This document shows positions 1 to 5,661 of a DNA stretch of 6,131 nt, piece by piece. The notes under the pieces were generated by a model. The model had not been told where the DNA came from. It did no database searches and saw only the letters and a list, made by a program, of their open reading frames with translations. Location: assembly GCA_016199105.1 (NCBI GenBank), contig JACQHI010000085.1, forward strand, positions 1 through 6,131. The letters are read 5' to 3'. Each line of letters begins with the position of its first letter. Position 1 is the first letter of the stretch. Origin of the DNA: Lentisphaerota bacterium (GTDB lineage Bacteria > Verrucomicrobiota > Kiritimatiellia > JAAZAB01). The position numbers and the translations under genes were made by a program.

Positions 1-249
1 GCGGTCCGCCTCCTCGAGGACATCCGGGATTGTTTTGGGGATCGGGAGCTGTTTGTGGGACGGGAATTGACCAAGATGCACGAAGAAAATCTGTGGGGTA
101 CGGCCGCCGGCCTGCTCGACCTTTACCGCCGCCGCGAGAGCGCAAATCCGCCCCGGCGGATCAAGGGCGAACTGGTCGTGGTCATTTCCGCCGCCGACCG
201 GGACGCGGCATCCCCGGCCGCGGCGGAAGACGGGGCCACCGGTCCGTGA
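1..249 (+). CDS. rsmI: 16S rRNA (cytidine(1402)-2'-O)-methyltransferase RsmI, C-terminal fragment
   Basis: The reading frame is open from the first base and ends at TGA 247-249, giving the last 82 residues of a protein whose N-terminal two thirds or more lie before the window. The segment GRELTKMHEENLWGT (fragment residues 20-34), followed by a LLDLYRRRE helix and KGELVVVISA (residues 54-63), matches the conserved C-terminal half of RsmI. In the family, this SAM-dependent tetrapyrrole-methylase-fold enzyme 2'-O-methylates C1402 in the decoding centre of 16S rRNA. The tail after the last strand (ADRDAASPAAAEDGATGP) is Ala/Pro-rich and probably disordered. The following STAS gene starts 10 nt after the stop, so the two are probably co-transcribed. 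The true start cannot be seen; the GTG at 55 is internal. Another tetrapyrrole methylase is possible but less likely given the RELTK-HEE motif. Confidence 0.88.
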   Translation, partial: AVRLLEDIRDCFGDRELFVGRELTKMHEENLWGTAAGLLDLYRRRESANPPRRIKGELVVVISAADRDAASPAAAEDGATGP

Positions 250-259
250 GCATCCGCCT

Positions 260-790
260 ATGACGGAAAACTTGTCATCCGGTTTGTTTGTGGCGATTTC
301 CTGGAACAACGCCTTCGTGCGTTTGAAGGGACGCGCGTCCTTCACCTCCGGCCCGGCGTTGAAGGAATTCGGTCTGGCGTCCCTCGAACGCGGCTGCACC
401 CGCTTCATCATCGACCTGCGCGAATGCGAGGGCATGGACAGCACGTTCATGGGCATTCTGGCGGGCCTCTCGATCAACCTTAAAAACGCCGGCGGCACCG
501 TGATCATCGTCAACCTTTCGCCTAAAATCATGGAACTGCTCCGCACTCTGGGACTGGATCAGATCATCCGCCTCCACTCCCTGGACAACCCTCCCGCGGA
601 ACTGCGGGAACTCATGCCGCAGCTCGCGGCCATGGACCGGATGGAGGTGCCATGCCCGGACCGTAAGAAAACGACGGAAACCATGGTGGAAGCCCATGAG
701 ACTTTGATCGAGATTTCGGAAGACAACCTCCCGCGCTTCAAGGACGTCCTGACGTTCCTGCGCGACGATCTGAAACGACAGGCCAAATAA
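260..790 (+). CDS. STAS-domain protein, anti-sigma factor antagonist (SpoIIAA/RsbV type) with C-terminal extension
   Basis: This is a 176-residue cytosolic protein with no signal peptide or membrane segment. Residues about 9-110 form a STAS domain: the VAISWNNAFVRLKGRASF strand pair, then FIIDLRECEGMDSTFMGILAGL, then GGTVIIVNLSPKIMELLRTLGLDQII. S61 in the MDST motif aligns with the serine that the cognate anti-sigma kinase phosphorylates in SpoIIAA and RsbV, and T62 follows it. In those families the unphosphorylated form binds the kinase and releases its target, often a sigma factor. Residues about 117-176 are an extension of roughly 60 residues not found in minimal STAS proteins, with a predicted helical end (ETMVEAHETLIEI...FLRDDLKR). 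The PP2C phosphatase gene begins 2 nt after the stop and is the obvious candidate to dephosphorylate S61. ATG 260 is the first start after the rsmI stop; no strong Shine-Dalgarno is visible, suggesting coupling to rsmI. The kinase partner is not in the window. Confidence 0.87.
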   Translation: MTENLSSGLFVAISWNNAFVRLKGRASFTSGPALKEFGLASLERGCTRFIIDLRECEGMDSTFMGILAGLSINLKNAGGTVIIVNLSPKIMELLRTLGLDQIIRLHSLDNPPAELRELMPQLAAMDRMEVPCPDRKKTTETMVEAHETLIEISEDNLPRFKDVLTFLRDDLKRQAK

Positions 791-792
791 CC

Positions 793-2250
793 ATGACACC
801 GGGTTTCATGGATGCGGGTTTCGGTTCCACCGCCTGGCTGGGCGTGGCGGGGGTGTGCGTCGTGATGGCCCTCTGTTTTCTCCGCAGCCGGCGCATGATC
901 CGCCAGCGCGACGCCCTCCTCCAGGAAAAAGACGTCGCCTACAATTTCATGCACGACGTCAGCGAAGCCTTCTCGGGCGCCGGCAGCACGCAGGTGGATT
1001 TCCTGCTGCAGCGGGTGTTGTATTACGCCATGCAGACCGCCAAGGCCGGAGGCGGCGCCATCTATTTCGCGGAGCACGAGGGGGACCTCCTCTGCGCGCG
1101 CGCCATCGAGGGCTTGTTCCCTCCCATCGTGGACGGCCTGGACGCCGAGTTCGAGCAGGCCAAAAGCCGCTTCCATCATCTCGAACAATTGGTGAGAAAT
1201 CAGAAATGCCGCTGGGGAGAAGGCCTGGTGGGACGCGTGGCCCAGTCCGGCGCGGCGCTGTTGATCGAAGACGCCGAGCGCGATTCCCGCGTGCTGCGTT
1301 TCGCGCAGGATTTTCTGACGATCCGCTCCATCCTGCTCGTGCCGCTCCGCTTTCAAAACAACGTCCTCGGCGTGCTGGCCGTCGTCAACCGGATCGACGA
1401 CAGCCCCTTCATTCAGACCGACCTGAATCTCCTCCAGGCGCTGGCGGACCAGGCTTCCGTGACGCTCTATTTCGCCAAGTTCAACGAGGCGTTGGAGGAA
1501 AAGAAGCTGATGGATTACGACCTCCGGCTCGCGCGCCGCATCCAGGACACGCTCCTGCCGCGCCAGGTGCCCGAGGTGGAGGGCATCGAGTTGGCCGCGT
1601 TCAGCCTGCCCGCCCGCGAGGTTGGCGGCGATTACTACGATTTCGTCATGATCGATCCCGACCATCTCGGCATCACGATCGCCGACGTCTCCGGGAAAGG
1701 CGTGTCGGGCGCCATCATGATGTCCGTCTGCCGGTCCGTGTTCCGGGCCAGCGCGCACGGCTGCCTCAGCCCCTCGCACGTGCTGAAAACGATCAACCGG
1801 GTGCTGGCCCAGGACATTTACGAGGACATGTTCATCAGCATGCTGTACCTCGTGCTCAACATCCGGACGTTCAAAATGATCGCGGCCAGGGCTGGACATC
1901 CGAAACCGTTTATGATTTTGTCTCCCTCCGGCAGCCTCGCGCCCTTGGAATCCCGGGGCATGGCCATCGGCATGGCCGACACCGAAACCTTCGATGCCTG
2001 CCTCGATGAAACCGTGGTGAACGTCGAGGCGGGCAGCAGCCTGGCGGTCTATACGGACGGCGTGATCGAGGCCATGAACCGGAACAAGGAGGAGTGGGGG
2101 ATCGAGCGCCTTCAGGCCGTGGTGCGGAACCACGGCCGGGAAGGCGCCCGCAACACCATTCGCAACGTGCGACAGGAAATCACGGAGTTTGTCGGGCAGG
2201 TGCCGCAATATGACGATATGACCCTGATCGTCCTGCACCGGGCCGGATAA
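793..2250 (+). CDS. Membrane-anchored GAF-domain PP2C/SpoIIE-family serine phosphatase (RsbU-like)
   Basis: The 485-residue protein begins with one hydrophobic helix (about residues 14-30, AWLGVAGVCVVMALCFL) followed by RSRRMIRQR, so the rest should face the cytoplasm. Residues about 55-228 form a GAF sensor domain (WGEGLVGRVAQSG at 141-153, then RSILLVPLRFQNNVLGVLAVVNR). A helical linker (LRLARRIQDTLLP, 244-256) leads into the SpoIIE/PP2C catalytic domain to the C terminus. The metal-binding acidic residues are present: D280 in EVGGDYYD, D298 in ADVSGKG, D422 in YTDGV and D475 in YDDMT. It is therefore expected to be an active Mn/Mg-dependent phosphatase. In RsbU and SpoIIE systems such enzymes dephosphorylate a STAS antagonist; the STAS gene 2 nt upstream is the likely substrate. 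The GAF ligand cannot be inferred. ATG 793 lies directly after the STAS stop with no clear Shine-Dalgarno, consistent with translational coupling. Confidence 0.92.
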   Translation: MTPGFMDAGFGSTAWLGVAGVCVVMALCFLRSRRMIRQRDALLQEKDVAYNFMHDVSEAFSGAGSTQVDFLLQRVLYYAMQTAKAGGGAIYFAEHEGDLLCARAIEGLFPPIVDGLDAEFEQAKSRFHHLEQLVRNQKCRWGEGLVGRVAQSGAALLIEDAERDSRVLRFAQDFLTIRSILLVPLRFQNNVLGVLAVVNRIDDSPFIQTDLNLLQALADQASVTLYFAKFNEALEEKKLMDYDLRLARRIQDTLLPRQVPEVEGIELAAFSLPAREVGGDYYDFVMIDPDHLGITIADVSGKGVSGAIMMSVCRSVFRASAHGCLSPSHVLKTINRVLAQDIYEDMFISMLYLVLNIRTFKMIAARAGHPKPFMILSPSGSLAPLESRGMAIGMADTETFDACLDETVVNVEAGSSLAVYTDGVIEAMNRNKEEWGIERLQAVVRNHGREGARNTIRNVRQEITEFVGQVPQYDDMTLIVLHRAG

Positions 2251-2259
2251 TCCGCCGCC

Positions 2260-2955
2260 ATGACCAAACATCGAAACAAACCGCATGAGGACGCGAGTTC
2301 CGCCGGCGTGAGCCACGGTGTGGCAACGCCGCTCACGCGGGACGGAAGCGGCCAACCTCCCTCACAGGACACGACTCCCCCTCCTTCTCCGGCTTCGCCG
2401 AAGGAGACCGAAGCGCTCCACTCAAAACCGGACCCGACTGAACTCGCCAAGACCGCGCAGGAACTGGCCGCGCTCAAGGATCAGCACCTCCGCCTGCTGG
2501 CCGATTTCGACAACTTCCGAAAACGGCTGGCCCGCGACAACGACGACTCGGCCCTCCAGGCGCATGCGGCCCTCATGCGGGAACTCCTGCCCGTGCTGGA
2601 TCATCTGCATCTCGGCATCCAGGCGGCGAAATCCCATAACGCCGAAAAGGTCTTCATCGACGGACTCCAGATGATCCAGGACCAGATGATGCTGGCGCTG
2701 ACGCGCTTTGGCTTGACTCCGGTGGACATGGAGGGTCGGATTTTCGATCCCAACCTGGGGGATGCCGTGACGCTCGTCTCCTCGGAGGAAGTCCCCGAAG
2801 GCATGGTGATCGCCCAGACCCGGCGCGGCTACAAACTCAAAAACATGCTGTTGAGACCGGCCCAGGTGGTGGTGTCCCAGGGCCCGGCCAAACCCGCCGA
2901 TTCGCCCGAACCGCCGGAATCCCCCAAAGACCCCGCCCAGCCTCCCCAGGAGTAA
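2260..2955 (+). CDS. grpE: GrpE, nucleotide exchange factor for DnaK
   Basis: This is a 231-residue cytosolic protein. Residues 1-58 are Pro/Ser/Thr-rich and probably disordered. Residues about 62-125 form the long dimerising helix, including LKDQHLRLLADFDNFRKRLARD (72-93) and the four-helix-bundle segment LLPVLDHLHLGIQAA. The C-terminal beta domain carries GLTPVDMEGRIFDPNLGDAV (151-170) and EEVPEGMVIAQTRRGYKLKNMLLRPAQVVVS (176-206), the GrpE signature. Most homologues have a His-Glu pair (PNLHEAV) where this protein has PNLGDAV. Residues after about 208 are a Pro-rich tail unusual for the family. GrpE releases ADP from DnaK and so resets the chaperone cycle. The gene starts 9 nt after the phosphatase stop and dnaJ follows 3 nt after its own stop. 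dnaK is not adjacent, unlike the common hrcA-grpE-dnaK order. I see no CIRCE element upstream; heat induction would have to come from a distant promoter. Confidence 0.96.
   Translation: MTKHRNKPHEDASSAGVSHGVATPLTRDGSGQPPSQDTTPPPSPASPKETEALHSKPDPTELAKTAQELAALKDQHLRLLADFDNFRKRLARDNDDSALQAHAALMRELLPVLDHLHLGIQAAKSHNAEKVFIDGLQMIQDQMMLALTRFGLTPVDMEGRIFDPNLGDAVTLVSSEEVPEGMVIAQTRRGYKLKNMLLRPAQVVVSQGPAKPADSPEPPESPKDPAQPPQE
2946..2952 (+). promoter_or_regulatory. Ribosome binding site of dnaJ, overlapping the end of grpE
   Basis: AGGAG (2948-2952, within CCAGGAG) lies 6 nt before the GTG at 2959 and just before the grpE stop TAA 2953-2955. It is the clearest Shine-Dalgarno in the upstream operon and supports the GTG as the dnaJ start. 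Its position within the grpE coding end implies that ribosomes finishing grpE pass over it, so dnaJ translation is probably coupled to grpE. Confidence 0.75.
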
Positions 2956-2958
2956 CCC

Positions 2959-4134
2959 GTGGCAACCAAGCGCGACTATTATGAAGTTCTGACCGTATCC
3001 CGAAGCGCCTCCACGGAGGAGATCAAAAAAGCGTACCGGAAAATGGCGCTCAAATATCATCCGGACCGCAACGCCGGCAACAAGGAGGCCGAGGAGCGTT
3101 TCAAGGAAATCTCCGAAGCCTATGAAGTGTTGAGCGATCCGGACAAACGCGCCAAGTACGACCAGTACGGCCACGAGGGCCTGAAGTCAACCTTCGGACC
3201 CAACGGTTTCGATTTCGCGCGGGACTTCACCCACGTCCAGGATATTCAGGATATTTTCGGCGACCTGTTCGGCGGCAACAGCATCTTCGAAGACTTCTTC
3301 GGCCGGTCCTCGCGGCATGGCGCCTCCGGCACCCGTCCCATGAAGGGCTCGGATTTGCGGTTCGATCTGGAAATCGATTTCGAGGAGGCCGTGTTCGGCG
3401 CCGAACGGGAAATCACGCTGCCGATTTCCGAGGAATGCACGCACTGCGGCGGACTGGGCGCCGAGCCCGGCAGCAAAAAGGAAACCTGCAAACAATGCGC
3501 GGGACGCGGCGTGGTGGTCACGTCCAGCGGCTTCTTCCGCGTCCAGCAGGACTGCCCGGTGTGTCTGGGCAAGGGGGAAATCGTCACATCGCCCTGCCGC
3601 CAGTGCGGCGGCTCCGGAACGTCCAAGGTGCGCAAGCCGCTGAAATTGAAAATCCCCGAGGGCGTGGAGACGGGATCGCGCCTCAGGCTGGCCGGCAAAG
3701 GCGAGGGCGGACTCCGCGGCGGGCCGCCCGGGGACCTGTATGTCGTCCTGCACGTCCGGCCGCATCCCATTTTCCAGCGACAGGGCGAGGACCTGCTTTG
3801 CGAAGTCCCCATTTCGATCGAGTTCGCCGTGTTGGGCGGCGACATCCAGGTGCCCACGCTGGAGGGATACGCGAAAATCAAGATCTCTCCCGGCGCGGAA
3901 AGCGGCAAGATATTCCGGCTTCGCGGCAAGGGCGTGACCAGCCTGATGAATGAAGGCAAGGGCGATCTGCTCATCCGGCTGCTGGTCGAAATGCCCAAAA
4001 ATCTCAACGGCAATCAGAAGAAGAGACTCAAGGATTTCTCCGACAGTTGCGCCGCCCCCAATTACCCGCAGATCGAACAGTTCCGGCTGCGCATGGATCA
4101 GTTCTTCGATCACAAAAGGCGAATGCAGAAATGA
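2959..4134 (+). CDS. dnaJ: Chaperone DnaJ (Hsp40, type I)
   Basis: This 391-residue protein has the full class I DnaJ layout. The J domain (residues 4-70) carries HPD at 34-36, the motif needed to stimulate DnaK ATPase. A rather short Gly/Phe-rich linker follows (about 71-125, with IFGDLFGG and FEDFFGR). The zinc-binding domain has four CxxCxGxG repeats: CTHCGGLG (C160/C163), CKQCAGRG (C177/C180), CPVCLGKG (C199/C202) and CRQCGGSG (C213/C216). The two C-terminal substrate-binding beta domains (about 225-350) include PEGVETGSRLRLAGKGEGG and GDLYVVLHVRPHPIFQRQGEDL. The start is GTG 2959, chosen because it is preceded by AGGAG and gives the standard N terminus ATKRDYYEVL. DnaJ delivers unfolded substrates to DnaK and works with GrpE, encoded immediately upstream. 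The stop codon TGA lies inside the first of two hairpins. No key residue is missing. Confidence 0.97.
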   Translation: MATKRDYYEVLTVSRSASTEEIKKAYRKMALKYHPDRNAGNKEAEERFKEISEAYEVLSDPDKRAKYDQYGHEGLKSTFGPNGFDFARDFTHVQDIQDIFGDLFGGNSIFEDFFGRSSRHGASGTRPMKGSDLRFDLEIDFEEAVFGAEREITLPISEECTHCGGLGAEPGSKKETCKQCAGRGVVVTSSGFFRVQQDCPVCLGKGEIVTSPCRQCGGSGTSKVRKPLKLKIPEGVETGSRLRLAGKGEGGLRGGPPGDLYVVLHVRPHPIFQRQGEDLLCEVPISIEFAVLGGDIQVPTLEGYAKIKISPGAESGKIFRLRGKGVTSLMNEGKGDLLIRLLVEMPKNLNGNQKKRLKDFSDSCAAPNYPQIEQFRLRMDQFFDHKRRMQK

Positions 4135-4185
4135 TTCGTGCAACACGAATCATGTGCGCAAAATGATTCGCGTTGCGCGAATCAT
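4131..4185. repeat. Pair of perfect 23-nt hairpins in opposite orientation (REP/BIME-like)
   Basis: Hairpin 1 (4131-4153) has arms ATGATTCGTG and CACGAATCAT around loop CAA. Hairpin 2 (4163-4185) has arms ATGATTCGCG and CGCGAATCAT around loop TTG. Both stems are perfect 10-bp pairings. The loops are reverse complements of each other, so hairpin 2 is an inverted copy of hairpin 1 with a two-position covarying change (T-A to C-G) in the stem. Nine bases (4154-4162) separate them. The two units can also pair with each other over 23 nt with one G-U and one A-C. Hairpin 1 contains the dnaJ stop codon. No T-run follows either hairpin on either strand, so a classical intrinsic terminator is not supported. 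Possible roles are 3'-end protection of the dnaJ mRNA, a Rho-independent pause, or a REP-type mobile repeat. Confidence 0.85.
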
Positions 4186-4211
4186 AAGGTCACAGAACAC
4201 CAGAGGCGCCC

Positions 4212-4961
4212 ATGGCGATCCGTTGCTTCATACCGCCCGATCGATGGACAGCCGCCGAATGCGCGCTGCCTCCCGAGGAAACCCGTCACCTTCATGTCCT
4301 CCGCGTCCGGCATGGCGACACCGTGATCGTCTTTGACGGCGAAGGCCGCGCGGCGGAAGCGGAACTCGTCTCGATCGGCCGCCGGGACGCCACGGTCCGG
4401 ATCCGCGAGGCGACCCGGCAGACGCAACCCCTTCCCCCGCTTTTCCTCACTCTCATCCAGGCCATCCCCAAGGGGACGGTCATGGACTCCCTCGTGGAAA
4501 AGGCCGTCGAACTGGGCGTCTCCGAAATCGTTCCGCTCATGACCGAACGCGTGGTGGTGCGATTGGATCCGGTCGAAGCGCGCCACCGCGAGGAACGCTG
4601 GCGTCGCGTGGCGCTGAGCGCCGCCCGGCAGTGCGGCGTCAACCGGCTTACGGTCATCCGGCCGGTCTGCCCCTGGGCGTCGCTCACCGCCCGCATCCAA
4701 CAGGCCGAGCTCTGCCTGTTCGGCTCGCTTCAGCCATCCGCCCGCCCCTTCAAGGATGTGGCGGCCGCCTGCCGCGCCCGGCAGCCCCGGCGCATCGCCT
4801 TCGTGATCGGACCGGAAGGCGACCTGACCGACGGCGAAACGGCGGACCTGCTGGCCGCCGGGGCCGTGCCGGTCAGTTTCGGGCCGCTCGTCCTCCGGGT
4901 GGAGACCGCCGCCCTTTACGCCGTGATCCTGACGGCGCACGAATTTCAACAATGTGAGTGA
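4212..4961 (+). CDS. rsmE: 16S rRNA (uracil(1498)-N3)-methyltransferase RsmE
   Basis: This 249-residue protein has the usual RsmE length. The N-terminal PUA-like RNA-binding domain (about 1-72) shows CFIPPDRW and HLHVLRVRHGDTVIVFDGEG. The SPOUT methyltransferase domain (about 75-245) shows LIQAIPKGTVMDSLVEKAVELGVSEIVPL, AARQCGVNRL, the SAM-knot motif FVIGPEGDLTDGE (197-209) and FGPLVLRVETAALYAV. Two positions differ from common homologues: V143 where the QxGR motif usually has Arg, and L226 where GPRILR usually has Arg. Both are outside the GPEG motif, and activity is still expected. RsmE methylates N3 of U1498 near the decoding site on assembled 30S subunits. ATG 4212 has a modest AGAGG at 4202-4206. 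In Bacillus rsmE follows dnaJ and prmA; here prmA is absent and two hairpins separate the genes. Confidence 0.94.
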   Translation: MAIRCFIPPDRWTAAECALPPEETRHLHVLRVRHGDTVIVFDGEGRAAEAELVSIGRRDATVRIREATRQTQPLPPLFLTLIQAIPKGTVMDSLVEKAVELGVSEIVPLMTERVVVRLDPVEARHREERWRRVALSAARQCGVNRLTVIRPVCPWASLTARIQQAELCLFGSLQPSARPFKDVAAACRARQPRRIAFVIGPEGDLTDGETADLLAAGAVPVSFGPLVLRVETAALYAVILTAHEFQQCE

Positions 4962-5096
4962 TAACGCACATGATAGCCTCAAAGGCACACCTGCCCGCAA
5001 TGCTGCACGAAGCGCTTCGCATAGCGCTGCAGGCGGGAGAAGCGCAATAAATGGAAAAGAAGGAGAAGGATGCTTTAGAGCGGCTCACTCCTCTTC

Positions 5097-5175
5097 GTCT
5101 TTACCTTCATCTTTACCTTTGTCTCTCCCAGGCCCGAGAAGATTATGGTAAAGATTGCGACAAAGATTAGACTGC
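5097..5175. repeat. Two opposed arrays of a 12-nt repeat, forming an imperfect inverted repeat
   Basis: The left array has two 12-mers, CTTTACCTTCAT (5099-5110) and CTTTACCTTTGT (5111-5122). The right array has three, AGATTATGGTAA (5140-5151), AGATTGCGACAA (5152-5163) and AGATTAGACTGC (5164-5175). The left array is related to the right one in reverse complement: ATCTTTACC (5109-5117) pairs perfectly with GGTAAAGAT (5147-5155), and TCTTT (5098-5102) with AAAGA (5162-5166). About 15 of 21 positions pair between 5097-5117 and 5147-5167. The spacer is a short GC-richer stretch around 5123-5139. The copies are degenerate. Function is unknown. Confidence 0.6.
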
Positions 5176-5207
5176 GACGACGAATCCTGAACCGTCACTC
5201 AATAATC

Positions 5208-5213
5208 AAGGAA
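5208..5213 (+). promoter_or_regulatory. Ribosome binding site of ridA
   Basis: AAGGAA (5208-5213) lies 8 nt before ATG 5222, a standard Shine-Dalgarno placement. It fixes the ridA start and supports independent translation initiation of this gene after the 260-nt gap. Confidence 0.75.
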
Positions 5214-5221
5214 AGCCCATC

Positions 5222-5599
5222 ATGAAACAAGTCGTCTCCACGCCCCAGGCGCCCGCCGCCATCGGGCCCTACAGCCAGGCCATCGCCGCGGACAACCTGC
5301 TGTTCATCTCCGGTCAACTCGGCCTTGACCCGGCCACCGGCGCCTTCGCCGGACCCGGAGTCAAGGAACAAACCGAACAGGTGTTGAAAAACATCAAGGC
5401 GGTCGTCGAGGCGGCCGGCCTCTCCATGGCGGATATCGTCGCCTGCACCGTCTATATCGCGGACATGAACGAGTTTCCGCAGGTGAACGACATCTATGGC
5501 CGGTATTTCACGGAAAAACCGCCCGCACGGGCCACGGTGGAAGTGAGCCGGCTCCCGAAAAACGGGCGGGTCGAAATCAGCGCCATCGCGCTGCGCTGA
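5222..5599 (+). CDS. ridA: RidA family reactive intermediate (enamine/imine) deaminase
   Basis: This 125-residue cytosolic protein is full length for the YjgF/YER057c/UK114 (RidA) family. It shows the N-terminal STPQAPAAIGPYSQAI (residues 6-21, with Y17), FISGQLGLDPATG (28-40), the helix EQTEQVLKNIKAVVEAAGLSMADIV (49-73), CTVYIADMNEFPQVNDIY and the signature PARATVEVSRLPKNGRVEISAIAL (101-124). R103 corresponds to the catalytic substrate-binding Arg of E. coli RidA (R105), and E118 to its E120, so deaminase activity is expected. RidA trimers hydrolyse 2-aminoacrylate and related imines from PLP-dependent serine/threonine dehydratases, protecting PLP enzymes. The start is ATG 5222 with AAGGA upstream. 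Repeat-rich gaps separate it from both neighbours, so it is probably its own transcription unit. I see no functional link to rsmE or to the radical SAM gene. Confidence 0.95.
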   Translation: MKQVVSTPQAPAAIGPYSQAIAADNLLFISGQLGLDPATGAFAGPGVKEQTEQVLKNIKAVVEAAGLSMADIVACTVYIADMNEFPQVNDIYGRYFTEKPPARATVEVSRLPKNGRVEISAIALR

Positions 5600-5611
5600 A
5601 GAGAAAGGACA

Positions 5612-5643
5612 CGGCGAGGCGGTGAGACGGTGCGCCGGCGAAG
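5612..5643 (+). repeat. Array of a degenerate 8-nt repeat, forward copy (CGGYGAGR-like)
   Basis: Four consecutive 8-mers begin 12 nt after the ridA stop: CGGCGAGG (5612-5619), CGGTGAGA (5620-5627), CGGTGCGC (5628-5635) and CGGCGAAG (5636-5643). The same unit recurs in inverted orientation at 5689-5728. GGTGAGACGGTG (5621-5632) is an exact reverse complement of CACCGTCTCACC (5717-5728), giving a possible 12-bp stem with an 84-nt loop. Confidence 0.7.
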
Positions 5644-5661
5644 GCCAAGAGAAACAGCACT

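Larger units (their letters stand above)
4962..5221. other. 260-nt intergenic gap with palindromic and repeat sequence
   Basis: No convincing gene is present. In order it holds a 4-bp hairpin GCCT-CAA-AGGC (4976-4986); a GC-rich palindromic block with outer arms CCCGC (4994-4998) and GCGGG (5033-5037) around the 12-nt palindrome CGAAGCGCTTCG (5008-5019); a purine-rich run (about 5051-5070); a pyrimidine-rich run (about 5088-5129); and two opposed 12-nt-period arrays described separately. A 39-codon ATG frame (5051-5170) crosses these repeats, preceded by GGGAGA at 5035-5040, but its sequence is repeat-derived (LYLHLYLC, DYGKDCDKD) and it is not called as a gene. I could not identify a promoter for ridA with a good -35/-10 pair, although one should lie here. 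The GC-rich block could act in rsmE transcript termination, but no T-run follows it. Confidence 0.6.

Noticed and set aside
2235..2260. Heat-shock CIRCE operator upstream of grpE
   Set aside because: The 9-nt gap and adjacent sequence contain no TTAGCACTC/GAGTGCTAA arms.
559..2355. A 598-codon open frame on the minus strand, antisense to the STAS, phosphatase and start of grpE genes
   Set aside because: It lies opposite genes with clear domains and motifs. Its product is rich in His, Arg, Ala and Gly with no recognisable motif, typical of a GC-rich antisense shadow.
3435..3953. A 172-codon + strand frame within dnaJ
   Set aside because: It is an out-of-frame shadow of the DnaJ zinc-finger and C-terminal region, Arg/Gly/Pro-rich with no motif.
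3187..4146. A 319-codon minus-strand frame opposite dnaJ
   Set aside because: It is antisense to a fully conserved DnaJ, has no recognisable domain, and starts inside the hairpin region; it is explained by GC-rich third positions.
4131..4185. CRISPR array or intrinsic terminator reading of the twin hairpins
   Set aside because: There are only two units with a 9-nt spacer, which is too short for CRISPR. No U-tract follows either stem on either strand.
4182..5000. A 272-codon minus-strand frame opposite rsmE
   Set aside because: RsmE on the + strand has the full family motifs. The antisense product shows no family signature.
5118..5146. Sigma-70 promoter for ridA (TTTGTC, 17-nt spacer, GATTAT)
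   Set aside because: The -35 match is poor and both boxes fall inside the 12-nt repeats, so the match is not better than chance.
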